Shown here one piece after another: positions 35,293-44,757 of a DNA stretch of 64,000 nucleotides. A program made the translations under genes and the position numbers. The stretch lies in assembly GCF_014653195.1 (NCBI RefSeq), contig NZ_BNAH01000012.1, positions 1 through 64,000 on the forward strand. The letters run 5' to 3'. This DNA comes from Thalassotalea profundi (lineage in GTDB: Bacteria; Pseudomonadota; Gammaproteobacteria; Enterobacterales; Alteromonadaceae). The notes below the pieces were generated by a model. The model was not told the DNA's origin and made no database searches. It was given only the letters and a program-made list of their open reading frames with translations. Within the stretch, counting starts at the first letter, position 1. The number at the start of each line of letters is the position of its first letter.

Positions 35293-36846
35293 CTACTTAG
35301 CACTTGCAGCATCAACGTCTGCGGGTTGTATTGTTTCACCAGAGTCATTACCCCAAGCATTTCGCTCATAGGTAATAACGGCTGCAATATCTGTTTTTGA
35401 CAACGTAGCTTTAAAAGCTGCCATCGCTGGATTTTTCTTACTACCATTTAAAACCATATCAATATGCGCACTAACATCACCTTTAATAATAGGACTTCCA
35501 ATTAAACTTGGAAAAGCGGGAGGTAAACCAGCTCCTGTAGGTTGGTGACAAGCGGCACAAGAGGAGTTGTAAACAGCTTCTCCTTTAGCCATTAACTCCG
35601 CTAAAGAATATGTTTTAGATAAATCCTCAGTTGTTTCTAGAGCAACTTCAGTAGCTAAATCATCAGCTCCCTGCTCAACAACTTCACTTTCAGCAGACGG
35701 CGTTGACTGACCAGAAGCCGCTTGAACATCGGCTGCTTGTACAACATCACCGGTGTTATTGCCCCAAGCATTACGTTCATAAGTAACAACTGCAGCGATT
35801 TCTTTCAAACTAAGCTGCTTGCCATATCCCTGCATACCAGTACCAGATCGGCCATTAACTACGATATTAATATGGTCATCAATACTTCCAGTTGTTGTAA
35901 AAGGAGTACCTTTAAGTGCAGGAAATGCCGGTGGTAAACCTAAACCTGTAGGTTGATGACATGCAGCGCAATAAGCGGTATAAGTTTGTTCACCAAGCTG
36001 CATTAATTCCTCTTTAGAGGCGGTTGCATTTAACGAGGCTGCTTCTGCTGCGGCAGCATCAGCTTTTAATTGATGCTGTTCTTCTAGCCATATCGCGTAA
36101 TTTTCTTCCGATTTAACTTCAACCACTACAGGCATAAAACCATGATCTTTACCACAAAGCTCTGCACACTGCCCACGATAAATACCCGGTTTAGGCACTA
36201 TTGCCCAAGCTTCATTAATAAACCCAGGGTTAGCATCTTGTTTTACTGCAAAATCAGGCACCCACCATGAATGGATAACATCATCAGAAGTAATTAAAAA
36301 TCTGACTTTTTTGTTCGCAGGTATCACTAAATGTTTATCTACTTCTAGAAGATAATGTTCACCTTTTTCACTGGTTTCACCATTATGATTTTCATATTGT
36401 TCACGAGGGGTAGATAGAACGGAATAAAACTCTATATCTTGACCAAAGTATTTATAATGCCATTTCCACTGAGAGCCAGTGACTTGAATTGTTAGCTCTG
36501 AGTCTTCATTATTTTCCATGGAAATTAATGTTTTAGTTGCGGGTATCGCCATACCGATCAAAATAAAAATAGGAACAACTGTCCAAATAATTTCAACCTT
36601 AGTACTTTCATGAAAAGTCGCAGCTTTAGCTCCTTTTGATTTGCGATGAAAAATCATTGACCAAATCATAGCTCCAAAAACTACTACACCAATTGCCGTA
36701 CAGATATATAGTGCGGTCATATGTAAACCATACACTTCGTTACTTATATCTGTTACACCTTTGGTAAGGTTTAACTGTTTTTCTGCCCAAGCCATACTAG
36801 GGAGTAACATTCCTAGTAACAGCCAACTCAGGTTACGTCTTTTCAC
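35293..36846 (-). CDS. coxB: cytochrome c oxidase subunit II with two cytochrome c domains
   Basis: 517 aa, far longer than plain subunit II. Signal peptide 1-21, two membrane helices, CuA domain with ligands His192, Cys227, Glu229, Cys231, His235, Met238 (CAELCGKDHGFM). Then two fused class I cytochrome c domains with CAACH at 293-297 and 430-434, each followed by QPTGxGLPPAFP and ending ERNAWGN. The two domains are clear internal duplicates. The enzyme is thus caa3-like with two covalent haems. First gene of the coxBA-ctaG-coxC operon; an FNR-like box lies about 184 bases upstream. Confidence 0.96.
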   Translation of the reverse strand: MKRRNLSWLLLGMLLPSMAWAEKQLNLTKGVTDISNEVYGLHMTALYICTAIGVVVFGAMIWSMIFHRKSKGAKAATFHESTKVEIIWTVVPIFILIGMAIPATKTLISMENNEDSELTIQVTGSQWKWHYKYFGQDIEFYSVLSTPREQYENHNGETSEKGEHYLLEVDKHLVIPANKKVRFLITSDDVIHSWWVPDFAVKQDANPGFINEAWAIVPKPGIYRGQCAELCGKDHGFMPVVVEVKSEENYAIWLEEQHQLKADAAAAEAASLNATASKEELMQLGEQTYTAYCAACHQPTGLGLPPAFPALKGTPFTTTGSIDDHINIVVNGRSGTGMQGYGKQLSLKEIAAVVTYERNAWGNNTGDVVQAADVQAASGQSTPSAESEVVEQGADDLATEVALETTEDLSKTYSLAELMAKGEAVYNSSCAACHQPTGAGLPPAFPSLIGSPIIKGDVSAHIDMVLNGSKKNPAMAAFKATLSKTDIAAVITYERNAWGNDSGETIQPADVDAASAK

Positions 36847-37385
36847 ACGACATCTCCTTCACCCCTTTAGTCTACAAAAAACATTGATTAAGAGTTCGAC
36901 TTAGCTCTAAAACATCTGTTTTTGTTATTTGTTTTATTGTTATTTTATGATGATTTTTTAACCAAGTTAAAATTCATCTTTTTATTATCATTGATTGATT
37001 TCTGTTCTAGAATTACTTAAAAGTTGATCTAGGTCAAATCAAAAATTATTAAAGGTTTTATAAAAAACCTAATAACAACAATAGAGTACAAACTCTAAAC
37101 GAGTAAAGGTCTTATTTTACATGGCTTACGTCAATTGTTTATCTTTTGTGCAATTACTCTAATAAATAAAAATTAGAATAAAATAATTACTGAATGTTTT
37201 TTAATCTATTACTTTAATACAGCAATTTTTCTAATTTAATTCAAAAGCTTTGTTACAGACAAATAGAGAACGAGCTTTAATAAGGTCCGATATTAAAAAA
37301 AGATGAGCATACGACTTTTAATTTATTAGACAAATAAAAGAAAAGCCGCAGGGAATAGGCATGTTTAGTGTTTTTTTCTTGGTAA
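36847..37385. other. long regulatory intergenic region upstream of coxB
   Basis: 539 gene-free bases between coxB and the end of lexA, unusually AT-rich with many TTTA/TAAA runs. It contains the FNR-like box listed separately and must hold the cox promoter, which I cannot pinpoint. A GCCGCAGGGAATAGGC stretch near 37346-37361 is a poor hairpin possibly ending lexA. Confidence 0.6.
37024..37037. promoter_or_regulatory. FNR/EtrA-like box upstream of cox operon
   Basis: TTGATCTAGGTCAA matches the FNR consensus (TTGAT, four bases, ATCAA) at 9 of 10 specified positions. It is about 184 bases before the coxB start codon. FNR-type repression of aa3 oxidases under low oxygen is well known, so a repressor or upstream activator role is plausible. 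Confidence 0.6.
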
Positions 37386-38009
37386 TTACATCCAATCCGC
37401 AGATCGAATCACACCAACAGCAATACCTTCTACGTTAAACTGCTGTGTAGCTAAATCAACTTTAATTGGTGAAAAATCAGAGTTTTCCGCATGTAAGTAA
37501 ACAATATTTCCTTCACGTTTAAATCGCTTCACAGTTACATCATCTTCAACACGTGCAACAATTACTTGGCCATTTTGTACATCAGTAGTTTGATGAACCG
37601 CTAATAAATCACCATCAAGAATACCAATATCTTTCATACTTTCGCCATTGACCCTTAAAAGGTAATTCGCTACCGGATGAAATAAATTCCCATCAATTTT
37701 ATAATGATCTTCAACATGTTCTTGCGCAAGAATTGGTTCACCTGCAGCAACTCGACCTATTAAAGGTAACCCAGCTTCTTCTGCAAAAGTTTCAGCTAAA
37801 CGAATACCACGTGAAGTACCTGGCAACATTTCTATATAGCCTTTTTTAGCCAAGGCTTTTAAATGTTCTTCTGCAGCATTCGCTGATTTAAAGCCGAAAA
37901 AGTTAGCTATTTCAGCCCGCGTTGGCGGCATTCCCGTGTCAGATATAGTTTCTTTTATTAAGTCAAAGATTTGTTGCTGTCTTGTTGTTAAAGGACGTAG
38001 CTCTGTCAT
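37386..38009 (-). CDS. lexA: LexA repressor
   Basis: 207 aa from [15 protein letters not shown]; an earlier in-frame start at 38069 would place coding sequence across the SOS boxes. N-terminal winged helix ([24 protein letters not shown]), cleavage site region (VAAGEP) and catalytic Ser (GESMKDIGI) and Lys (VTVKRFKR). Autocleaves on RecA filaments to induce the SOS response. Two boxes upstream give autoregulation. Confidence 0.97.
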   Translation of the reverse strand: MTELRPLTTRQQQIFDLIKETISDTGMPPTRAEIANFFGFKSANAAEEHLKALAKKGYIEMLPGTSRGIRLAETFAEEAGLPLIGRVAAGEPILAQEHVEDHYKIDGNLFHPVANYLLRVNGESMKDIGILDGDLLAVHQTTDVQNGQVIVARVEDDVTVKRFKREGNIVYLHAENSDFSPIKVDLATQQFNVEGIAVGVIRSADWM

Positions 38010-38038
38010 AGTTATTGCTTTAGTTGCTCTAGATGATA

Positions 38039-38071
38039 CTGTTATTGTATACAGACTGTTAATAAACACAA
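38039..38071 (-). promoter_or_regulatory. tandem SOS boxes of lexA
   Basis: CTGTTATTGTATACAG (38039-38054) is a perfect CTGT-N8-ACAG box, 29 bases before the lexA start. CTGTTAATAAACACAA (38056-38071) is a second, weaker box with one mismatch in the conserved ends. Two adjacent boxes are also found at E. coli lexA. Confidence 0.88.
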
Positions 38072-38117
38072 GTACTATATTTACTACAAGGTGTATACCC
38101 TAAACTTAACTATAAAA

Positions 38118-38990
38118 CTACTTTGATGGTTGCTTATCTTTAGCAAAAATAACGAGGCCAATACCGCCTAAAACGAGTATTGACGATAAAATCAACCTAA
38201 TAGTTAAAGATTCAGCGACAATGAAAACACCGCCTATTGCAGCTATAACTGGAACAGTCAATTGTAAAACAGCAGCTTGAGTTGTAGCTAAATATGGCAA
38301 CACTTGATACCAAATAGCGTAACCAATACCAGATGTTACAACCCCTGAAATAATAGCTAATAATATGCCTTGATTAGTTACTTCAATTTGCTCGAAAGTG
38401 AATAAAAATAATACGACGACAAAGGGCAATGTTCGAACAAAATTATAGCAAGTATCAACTAAGGGACGATCACTCCCTTTACCAATAAGAGTATAAAGAC
38501 CCCAAGTAATACCCGAAATAGCCATAAGTATCGCACCTATGAAACTAGGTTGAGACATTAATGGATATACCAAATAAACAAAACCACAAAAAGCAATGAT
38601 AATACCTAGCCACTCTCCTACAAAAATTTTTTCTCCCTTAACGATGGAAACACACATAATAGTAAGTTGAACCGCACCAAATAAAATCAATGCCCCTGTT
38701 GCTGTATCTAATGAGATGTAACCATAAGACAGAGTACATGCATAAATAAATAGTGTAACTCCACCTGACCAAGATCCCTTTTTAGTGTTTAAATTACCTG
38801 CTCCCATATACACTAAAATTAGTAACGCAATAGCTCCAGACATTAAACGAATTGAAGTGTAACTGGCCGGATCTATTAATTGACTTTCTAGTGCTAAACG
38901 ACACAGAACAGAATTGGCAGCAAAGGTGCATAAAGCAATAGTAGTTAAACAGGCTATTTTTAATGTTGATGGTTCATTTATGGAATTCAT
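38118..38990 (-). CDS. EamA/DMT family transporter
   Basis: 290 aa, ten membrane helices in two EamA repeats (about 10-135 and 150-285). ITWGLYTLIGKGSDRP in the middle and VLQLTVPVIAAIGGVFI in the second repeat are typical. Substrate unknown; relatives export amino acids or metabolites. Divergent from the PEP-CTERM gene. Confidence 0.88.
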   Translation of the reverse strand: MNSINEPSTLKIACLTTIALCTFAANSVLCRLALESQLIDPASYTSIRLMSGAIALLILVYMGAGNLNTKKGSWSGGVTLFIYACTLSYGYISLDTATGALILFGAVQLTIMCVSIVKGEKIFVGEWLGIIIAFCGFVYLVYPLMSQPSFIGAILMAISGITWGLYTLIGKGSDRPLVDTCYNFVRTLPFVVVLFLFTFEQIEVTNQGILLAIISGVVTSGIGYAIWYQVLPYLATTQAAVLQLTVPVIAAIGGVFIVAESLTIRLILSSILVLGGIGLVIFAKDKQPSK

Positions 38991-39260
38991 GCTTCAGTTT
39001 TAATTAATAAATTCAATTTATAGTGTTATACAGCATTCCCAGATCAGTAAACACTGAATTAATACCTGTAATGCGAATTTTATTTTCAACTGTCAGGTTT
39101 ATTTACAACATATTAATTAGCCTCATTATAAAAAAATTAACCTACTGTAATTATTGGTATTTATTTATCGGTATGAAAATTGCTCAACTACATTATAAGT
39201 AACTTGTTCACGTATTAGGTTGCCCTTAGAAAATTAATAAATATAAATCTGGAGCAAAAT

Positions 39261-40052
39261 ATGACATTCAAACAAACATTCAAAACATTATTAGCTTGTG
39301 TTGCGTTAAGCTTTTCAGTCAACTCAACAGCTAACATCATTGATTTTGAAACCTTTAAAATTCGTAATAATAACGGGACGACAACAAGCCCTTACGATGC
39401 AGACTTAGAAATCACTGAAAATACAGCTGGTGATGGCTTCCACGCAATAACACCTCGTAGCGGCCAAAAAGTAGGATACGGTACTAACGCTTTTGATGGA
39501 ATGCAAATCAACCAGTTTAATACGGTTAATTGGTCTACTGACAGTAATGCTACAGGCGCTCACCCTTATTTGAACATGTGGGTGACCGACGGTTCAAATT
39601 ATGCTGTTATCTCTTCAGAAAACACTTATATGGGCACAGACTTTCAAACTAGACAGCAGTGGAAAATATTCGAATTTGATAATACTGTAAGTTTAGATTG
39701 GTTATTTGATTCAGGTACTGGAAGCCGAAGTAGTCAATACTTACAAAGAAACGGAACTAACGTTTCATTAGCTGATTTTTCTAATGATATTAAATTATAT
39801 TCTGGTCCTGTTGGCGCTACTCCTGGTGTAGGTAGCGGTGCTCCACGCGGTGGCTTCGGATTTAATGTAATATTTGGTGATACTGCCGCTAACTTCACCC
39901 AAGGAGCAGGCTATTTCATCGAGAACTTAACTGTCTCTGTTGGGCAGACTGATTATGAAGCCGGTAATACAGCAACCGTACCAGAACCTTCTACACTAGC
40001 TATTTTTGCATTAAGTCTGCTAGGGTTGACCGCTAGACGCATTAAAAAATAA
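39261..40052 (+). CDS. PEP-CTERM sorting-domain protein
   Basis: 263 aa. Signal peptide 1-25 (LLACVALSFSVNSTA) and a C-terminal VPEPSTLAIFALSLLGLTAR tag followed by RRIKK: the PEP-CTERM sorting signal with its hydrophobic helix and basic end. The body is a Gly/Asn/Thr-rich beta-type exoprotein with no catalytic motif. Such proteins are processed by exosortase (EpsH) and usually tied to extracellular polysaccharide; no exosortase gene is in the window. GGAG precedes the ATG. Confidence 0.88.
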   Translation: MTFKQTFKTLLACVALSFSVNSTANIIDFETFKIRNNNGTTTSPYDADLEITENTAGDGFHAITPRSGQKVGYGTNAFDGMQINQFNTVNWSTDSNATGAHPYLNMWVTDGSNYAVISSENTYMGTDFQTRQQWKIFEFDNTVSLDWLFDSGTGSRSSQYLQRNGTNVSLADFSNDIKLYSGPVGATPGVGSGAPRGGFGFNVIFGDTAANFTQGAGYFIENLTVSVGQTDYEAGNTATVPEPSTLAIFALSLLGLTARRIKK

Positions 40053-40067
40053 GATTAAACGTTATTG

Positions 40068-40098
40068 AAAAGCACCAAGCAGTTTGGTGCTTTTTTTT
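40068..40098 (+). terminator. terminator of the PEP-CTERM gene
   Basis: AAAAGCACCAA / TTGGTGCTTTT hairpin with loop GCAGT and eight T residues, 15 bases after the stop. Confidence 0.92.
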
Positions 40099-40143
40099 GT
40101 TTATAACTTTTGTAAAGCCATTTAAAATATATTAATTAAAACT

Positions 40144-40725
40144 TTGTTGGATTTACTTCTGTTGACTAAACATATTGGATTTTTTTTAAATATTGTTGCC
40201 ATAGGGCTATTTATTCCAGGTATATTGCTACCTATGTTTTCATTAGATATGAATATGCTTGCTGGTATTGGCACATCGCAGTTAAGCACAAATATCATCA
40301 ATAAAGAACTTTCATTGCTCGGCACTATAAGCGAACTTTGGCAAGATCAACGTATTTTAGTCGCAATACTTATTTTTATATTTTCTGTCATAATTCCCAT
40401 AATTAAGAGTTTTTTATTAATCATTGCCTACCTAAAAAAACATACTCGGCTTGAAAAAAAATTAATTAGTTTTGTCGGAGCTATTGGTAAATGGTCAATG
40501 GCCGATGTTTTTATTATTGCCATATTTCTAGCCGTATTATCAACAAACCACGATGAAACAACAGCTGAACATAAACTCAACCTATTTGGTTTTAATATCA
40601 ACTTACAAATGAGTAGTGAAACATTGTCATCTGTTGGGCAAGGCTTTTATTATTTTGCGGGTTACTGTTTAGTTTCACTGTTAGCATGCCAAATCGCCCA
40701 ATGTGGACTATCAAAGAAAAAATAA
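40144..40725 (+). CDS. paraquat-inducible protein A family membrane protein
   Basis: 193 aa with four membrane helices. LTKHIGFFLNIVAIGLFIPG and GAIGKWSMADVFIIAIFLA are PqiA signatures (the WSMxDVF motif). The start is uncertain: TTG at 40144 or 40147 is used because no ATG occurs before residue 31. Unlike E. coli PqiA it has a single module and no PqiB partner nearby. Probably a lipid-transport accessory protein of the inner membrane. Confidence 0.8.
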   Translation: MLDLLLLTKHIGFFLNIVAIGLFIPGILLPMFSLDMNMLAGIGTSQLSTNIINKELSLLGTISELWQDQRILVAILIFIFSVIIPIIKSFLLIIAYLKKHTRLEKKLISFVGAIGKWSMADVFIIAIFLAVLSTNHDETTAEHKLNLFGFNINLQMSSETLSSVGQGFYYFAGYCLVSLLACQIAQCGLSKKK

Positions 40726-40800
40726 AGAAAACACTTTAATTGCCCAGCCTTTGGTCTCTGATTAAACAACGGGCAATTAAATTGTGAACTAAGAGACAAT

Positions 40801-41196
40801 TTAAAGTAAAAATTCTTCATTGATTTCGGTAAAGTTATCAACAGAATTAATTAACGATTGAGCCGTTAATTGATGAACACCATAAACATGAGTTTCAACA
40901 CAAAATTTATTGCGGACTTTATCCATTAACATATCAAAATCACCTTTAGCTGAGCCATCACTCCGTTGGATAAAAGGTTTCAGCTTTACATTAAAACCAA
41001 TATGCTTTAATGCTTTTTGAAACTTATGTTGTTGATCATCATTACTACGCGCTATCGCGTAAGCATTAGCAATAACGATATCTCCTTGTTGGCTGATATC
41101 TCGCCAAAATTGACGATAGTTGAATTGCTTAGAAAAACGATCACGAGTGGTATAATAAATATTCTGGACATCTACAAAAATTGCAATTTTAGTCAT
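40801..41196 (-). CDS. NYN-domain protein with apparent internal deletion
   Basis: 131 aa from MTKIAIFVDVQNIYYTT (an ATG at 41244 with AAAGGT would add 16 odd Cys-rich residues). The LabA-like NYN/PIN nuclease fold begins normally (Asp9, Asn12). At about 83-90 it reads SAKGDFDMLMDKV, whereas family members as I recall them have KGDWD, ~30 residues, then SGDGDFD. The segment between two GD-D motifs, with catalytic acids, seems lost in frame. It may be inactive or a natural variant. Function otherwise unknown, RNase type inferred. Confidence 0.75.
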   Translation of the reverse strand: MTKIAIFVDVQNIYYTTRDRFSKQFNYRQFWRDISQQGDIVIANAYAIARSNDDQQHKFQKALKHIGFNVKLKPFIQRSDGSAKGDFDMLMDKVRNKFCVETHVYGVHQLTAQSLINSVDNFTEINEEFLL

Positions 41197-41432
41197 AATT
41201 AGGCGGTATTCATTTGAACAGTAATAAGGCTGACAACATAGCATATTTTACCTTTCGTATGCTGATAACGTTTTTAATTATAGTTGCCTATTCGTTCTCT
41301 TTTAACCAAACACTTCCTGAACTTCATCAACTCAGCTAAAATAAGCGATATAATTAAAAAATGTTAAGCTATACGCAATAGATGCGGGTAACACAAACTA
41401 TATAACGCCCCTAATAACACTGAGCCGACAGA

Positions 41433-43874
41433 ATGTTCCTTTTAAGAAAATTATTTTATTTTTTATTAACTCTTCCAATTCGTTTTTTAGTTAAATGTAA
41501 AATTGTTAAAGATGAACATTTAGATACAGATGGATACTCTAATAAAAATCCTATTTTTTATATTTTAAGGCATCAATCTGCTAGTGATTTATTGTCATTA
41601 CAAAAAGCATGTAAGTCTTTAAACCTTCCTGATCCTTTAGCTAAAGTTAACATTAACGGGCAATATTTTTGCCGGACTCTCTGTTTAGAAAAACCAACAC
41701 CTTTATTTAAATGGCGAAAGGCAGGTCAAACAAGCGCACTAATGGAAGGCACAGAAATACTCAAACAACATCAAATAGACTCTAAGATACACGCTCAATT
41801 AGTACCTGTTAATATTGTTTGGGGGCGAAAACCAAATAAAGAAAAACGAAATGCTAATGTAGGAACCATTCTAGCCGACCAAGAATCTCCAACGTGGCTG
41901 AGAAAACTATTTATTGTTTTATTTTTAGGGCGTAATACTATGGTTAGGTTTAGCGAAGGTGTTTCTTTTCGTTATATGGCTGATAAATACGGTACTAGCA
42001 CTAAAACATCGAAAAAACTCTTACGTGTTGCGCGTTTTCATTTTTATCGCCAAACAATTGCCGCGACAGGGCCTCGTTTAATGCATCGCCAGCAAATGTT
42101 TAAAACTTTATTAGCGAATCCCTCAATAAAAAAACTACTTGAAGATGAATCTCAAGGCGATAAAAAACAATATATAAAAGTAAAAAAGCAAGCGTTATCG
42201 ATTATGGATGAAATAGCCGGTGACTATCGGGAGTCTATGATACGTGTTGGCGAACGCATATTACATTGGCTTTGGTATAAAATTTATAATGGTATAGAAG
42301 TTAGCAATGCAAAAACGCTCCGTGACTTAGCTGATGAAGGGCATGAAATTATCTATGTACCATGCCATCGAAGCCACATGGACTACCTTTTGTTGACTTA
42401 TATCATTTATCAACAAGGATTAGTAACTCCTCGCATTGCAGCAGGTATCAATCTAAATTTCTGGCCTGCCGGACCAATTTTTAGAAAGGCTGGGGCATTT
42501 TTTATCCGACGCAGTTTTCGAGGGAATCGTTTATATTCCACCATTTTTCGTGAATACCTAGGTTTACTTTTTGAAAAAGGCTATTCAGTTAAGTTTTATT
42601 CTGAAGGTGGGCGTAGCCGTACGGGTAAACTACTTGCTCCTAAAACAGGAATGCTCGCTATGAGTATTCAAAGCCTATTACGAGGTATTGATCGACCACT
42701 CACCTTAGTCCCTGTTTATTTAGGTTACGAACATGTAATGGAAGTAGGCACCTATCATAAAGAACTCAGTGGCAGTCAAAAAAAGAATGAATCAATATTA
42801 GGTGTATTTAAAGCGATTAAAAATCTACGAAATTACGGTAAAGGTTACGTTAATTTTGGTGAACCAATTAATATCAATCAATTCCTTAATCAACAGGTCC
42901 CAGATTGGAAAAAAGATATCGATCCGATTGATCCACAAAAACCAAATTGGTTAACTCCTAAGGTAAACCTACTTGCTGATCAAGTTATGATAGCCATTAA
43001 CAAATGTGCTGCACTTAATGGTGTATCATTAATTGCTTTAATACTTCACGCAACAAAAAATAAAGCAATGTCACGCAATGAACTTGCAACTCAATTAGAC
43101 TTTTTTTTAGCTATCCAAAAGCTAGCACCTTACAGCGAACAAATGACAATACCTTTGTGTAGTGGCGCTAAACTCTTAGATGATGTTATTGCGTTAGATA
43201 AAGTTGATATTAATCAGGATAGTTTTGGTGAAATAATCTCTCTTTCTGAATCAGCCATTTTAGAAATGCGCTATTATCGGAATAATATTCTTCATACCTT
43301 TATGCTACCAGCATTAGTATGTCGGGTACTCCAATGTAATACTAAGGTTAATATTGACACCCTCACTCAAGAAGTCCAACGTTTTATTAGTGTATTAAAA
43401 AATGATCTTTTTTTATGGCAAACTGAAGAAATGATTGAACAGCAAGTACATGCTATTATTTCAGTATTAGCACAAATGAACATTATTAAAGGCTCGAAAG
43501 CAGGATTTTGGTCAATTGTTAATAACGATGATAACAAAGCTAAAATTGCTTTATTAAGTGAGTGTGCCAATGAATCACTCCAACGACTTCATATTATTTG
43601 CTCTTTAGTTAAACGCCTATCACCTATTGGTAAGTCAGAGCTAGAAGAAAAAGTAGTTTCAATTGCTAAGCGCTTATCTGTTCTTAACAATATTAATGCT
43701 CCAGAATTTATTGATAAAAAAGCTCAAGCATCGTTAATTCAAACAATGAAGAATGAACAGTTTATTGGTGTAGACGATGAAGGGAAATTGATATCAAATA
43801 GCACATTGGATCTGCTTAAAAAATCTACAGCAAACTTGATTGATATCAGTGTATTACAGAGTGTTGCTCGATAA
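41433..43874 (+). CDS. plsB: glycerol-3-phosphate 1-O-acyltransferase
   Basis: 813 aa (E. coli 807). Acyltransferase block: PCHRSHMDYLLLTY with the HX4D catalytic pair, GAFFIRRSFRGN, and YSEGGRSRTGK. Membrane-associated first step of phospholipid synthesis using acyl-ACP/CoA. Single gene, convergent with ubiA. Confidence 0.97.
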   Translation: MFLLRKLFYFLLTLPIRFLVKCKIVKDEHLDTDGYSNKNPIFYILRHQSASDLLSLQKACKSLNLPDPLAKVNINGQYFCRTLCLEKPTPLFKWRKAGQTSALMEGTEILKQHQIDSKIHAQLVPVNIVWGRKPNKEKRNANVGTILADQESPTWLRKLFIVLFLGRNTMVRFSEGVSFRYMADKYGTSTKTSKKLLRVARFHFYRQTIAATGPRLMHRQQMFKTLLANPSIKKLLEDESQGDKKQYIKVKKQALSIMDEIAGDYRESMIRVGERILHWLWYKIYNGIEVSNAKTLRDLADEGHEIIYVPCHRSHMDYLLLTYIIYQQGLVTPRIAAGINLNFWPAGPIFRKAGAFFIRRSFRGNRLYSTIFREYLGLLFEKGYSVKFYSEGGRSRTGKLLAPKTGMLAMSIQSLLRGIDRPLTLVPVYLGYEHVMEVGTYHKELSGSQKKNESILGVFKAIKNLRNYGKGYVNFGEPININQFLNQQVPDWKKDIDPIDPQKPNWLTPKVNLLADQVMIAINKCAALNGVSLIALILHATKNKAMSRNELATQLDFFLAIQKLAPYSEQMTIPLCSGAKLLDDVIALDKVDINQDSFGEIISLSESAILEMRYYRNNILHTFMLPALVCRVLQCNTKVNIDTLTQEVQRFISVLKNDLFLWQTEEMIEQQVHAIISVLAQMNIIKGSKAGFWSIVNNDDNKAKIALLSECANESLQRLHIICSLVKRLSPIGKSELEEKVVSIAKRLSVLNNINAPEFIDKKAQASLIQTMKNEQFIGVDDEGKLISNSTLDLLKKSTANLIDISVLQSVAR

Positions 43875-43890
43875 GTTAATGGTAATTAAA

Positions 43891-44757
43891 TTATAAGTAT
43901 TCAACCCAAATACCAAGAAAAATTACCAATCCAACCCAATGGTTATTTAAAAAAGCACGAAAGCAGGCTTCTCTTTGCCGATTAACAATCAGCATTTGTT
44001 GATAACAAAAAAAGCCTGCAGCAATAACAACGCTTAATTGAAATGGCCAACCAAATGCCATCAAATCTCCTACAGTTAACAATAATGCTAACGTGAATAA
44101 TTGGAGTAAACCAACTATACGCTTGTCATGTTGGCCAAATAATATCGCTGTAGATTTAACGCCTATATTAACATCATCATCTCGATCAACCATGGCATAA
44201 ATAGTATCGTAAGCAACAGTCCACAGAAGATTTGCGACAAATAATAACCATGCTTCTATGGGTATCTCTCCCTGACCTTCAGCAAAAGCCATAATCATTC
44301 CCCAGCTAAAAGCTGCCCCTAAGACCACTTGGGGTAAATGCGTATAACGCTTCATGAAAGGGTAACTAGCAGCCAAAAATAATGCCACTAAAGATAAATA
44401 AATACTAAACCACGATAATGTAAAAACCAAAGCACAGGCACAGCCGATAAGAAAACCAAAAAGGCTTAGAGCTTGCTGGCTTGTCATGAGTCCACTGACT
44501 AATGGACGCATTTCGGTGCGTTTAACTTTTCCATCAACATGCCTATCGGCATAATCATTTATTACGCAACCAGCACTTCTCATAATCCATACGCCTAGTG
44601 AAAAAACTATCAAGAGATGAAAGCTAGGCAAACCATCAGATGCAATCCATAATGCCCAAAATGTAGGCCACAACAATAAATAAGTACCAATGGGTTTATC
44701 AATCCGGGTAATTTGCTTTATTGCTTTCCAGCTTCCAAACAAAGCGTCTGCTGTCAT
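43891..44757 (-). CDS. ubiA: 4-hydroxybenzoate octaprenyltransferase
   Basis: 288 aa, eight to nine membrane helices. NDYADRHVDGKVKRTEMRPL and YDTIYAMVDRDDDVNIGVKS are the two Asp-rich prenyl-diphosphate loops. Attaches the polyprenyl chain in ubiquinone synthesis. Its ATG shares the A of the ubiC stop (TAATG), so the genes are translationally coupled. Confidence 0.97.
   Translation of the reverse strand: MTADALFGSWKAIKQITRIDKPIGTYLLLWPTFWALWIASDGLPSFHLLIVFSLGVWIMRSAGCVINDYADRHVDGKVKRTEMRPLVSGLMTSQQALSLFGFLIGCACALVFTLSWFSIYLSLVALFLAASYPFMKRYTHLPQVVLGAAFSWGMIMAFAEGQGEIPIEAWLLFVANLLWTVAYDTIYAMVDRDDDVNIGVKSTAILFGQHDKRIVGLLQLFTLALLLTVGDLMAFGWPFQLSVVIAAGFFCYQQMLIVNRQREACFRAFLNNHWVGLVIFLGIWVEYL

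Noticed and set aside
37346..37361. lexA terminator
   Set aside because: Only three to four GC pairs can form with a large loop; too weak to call.
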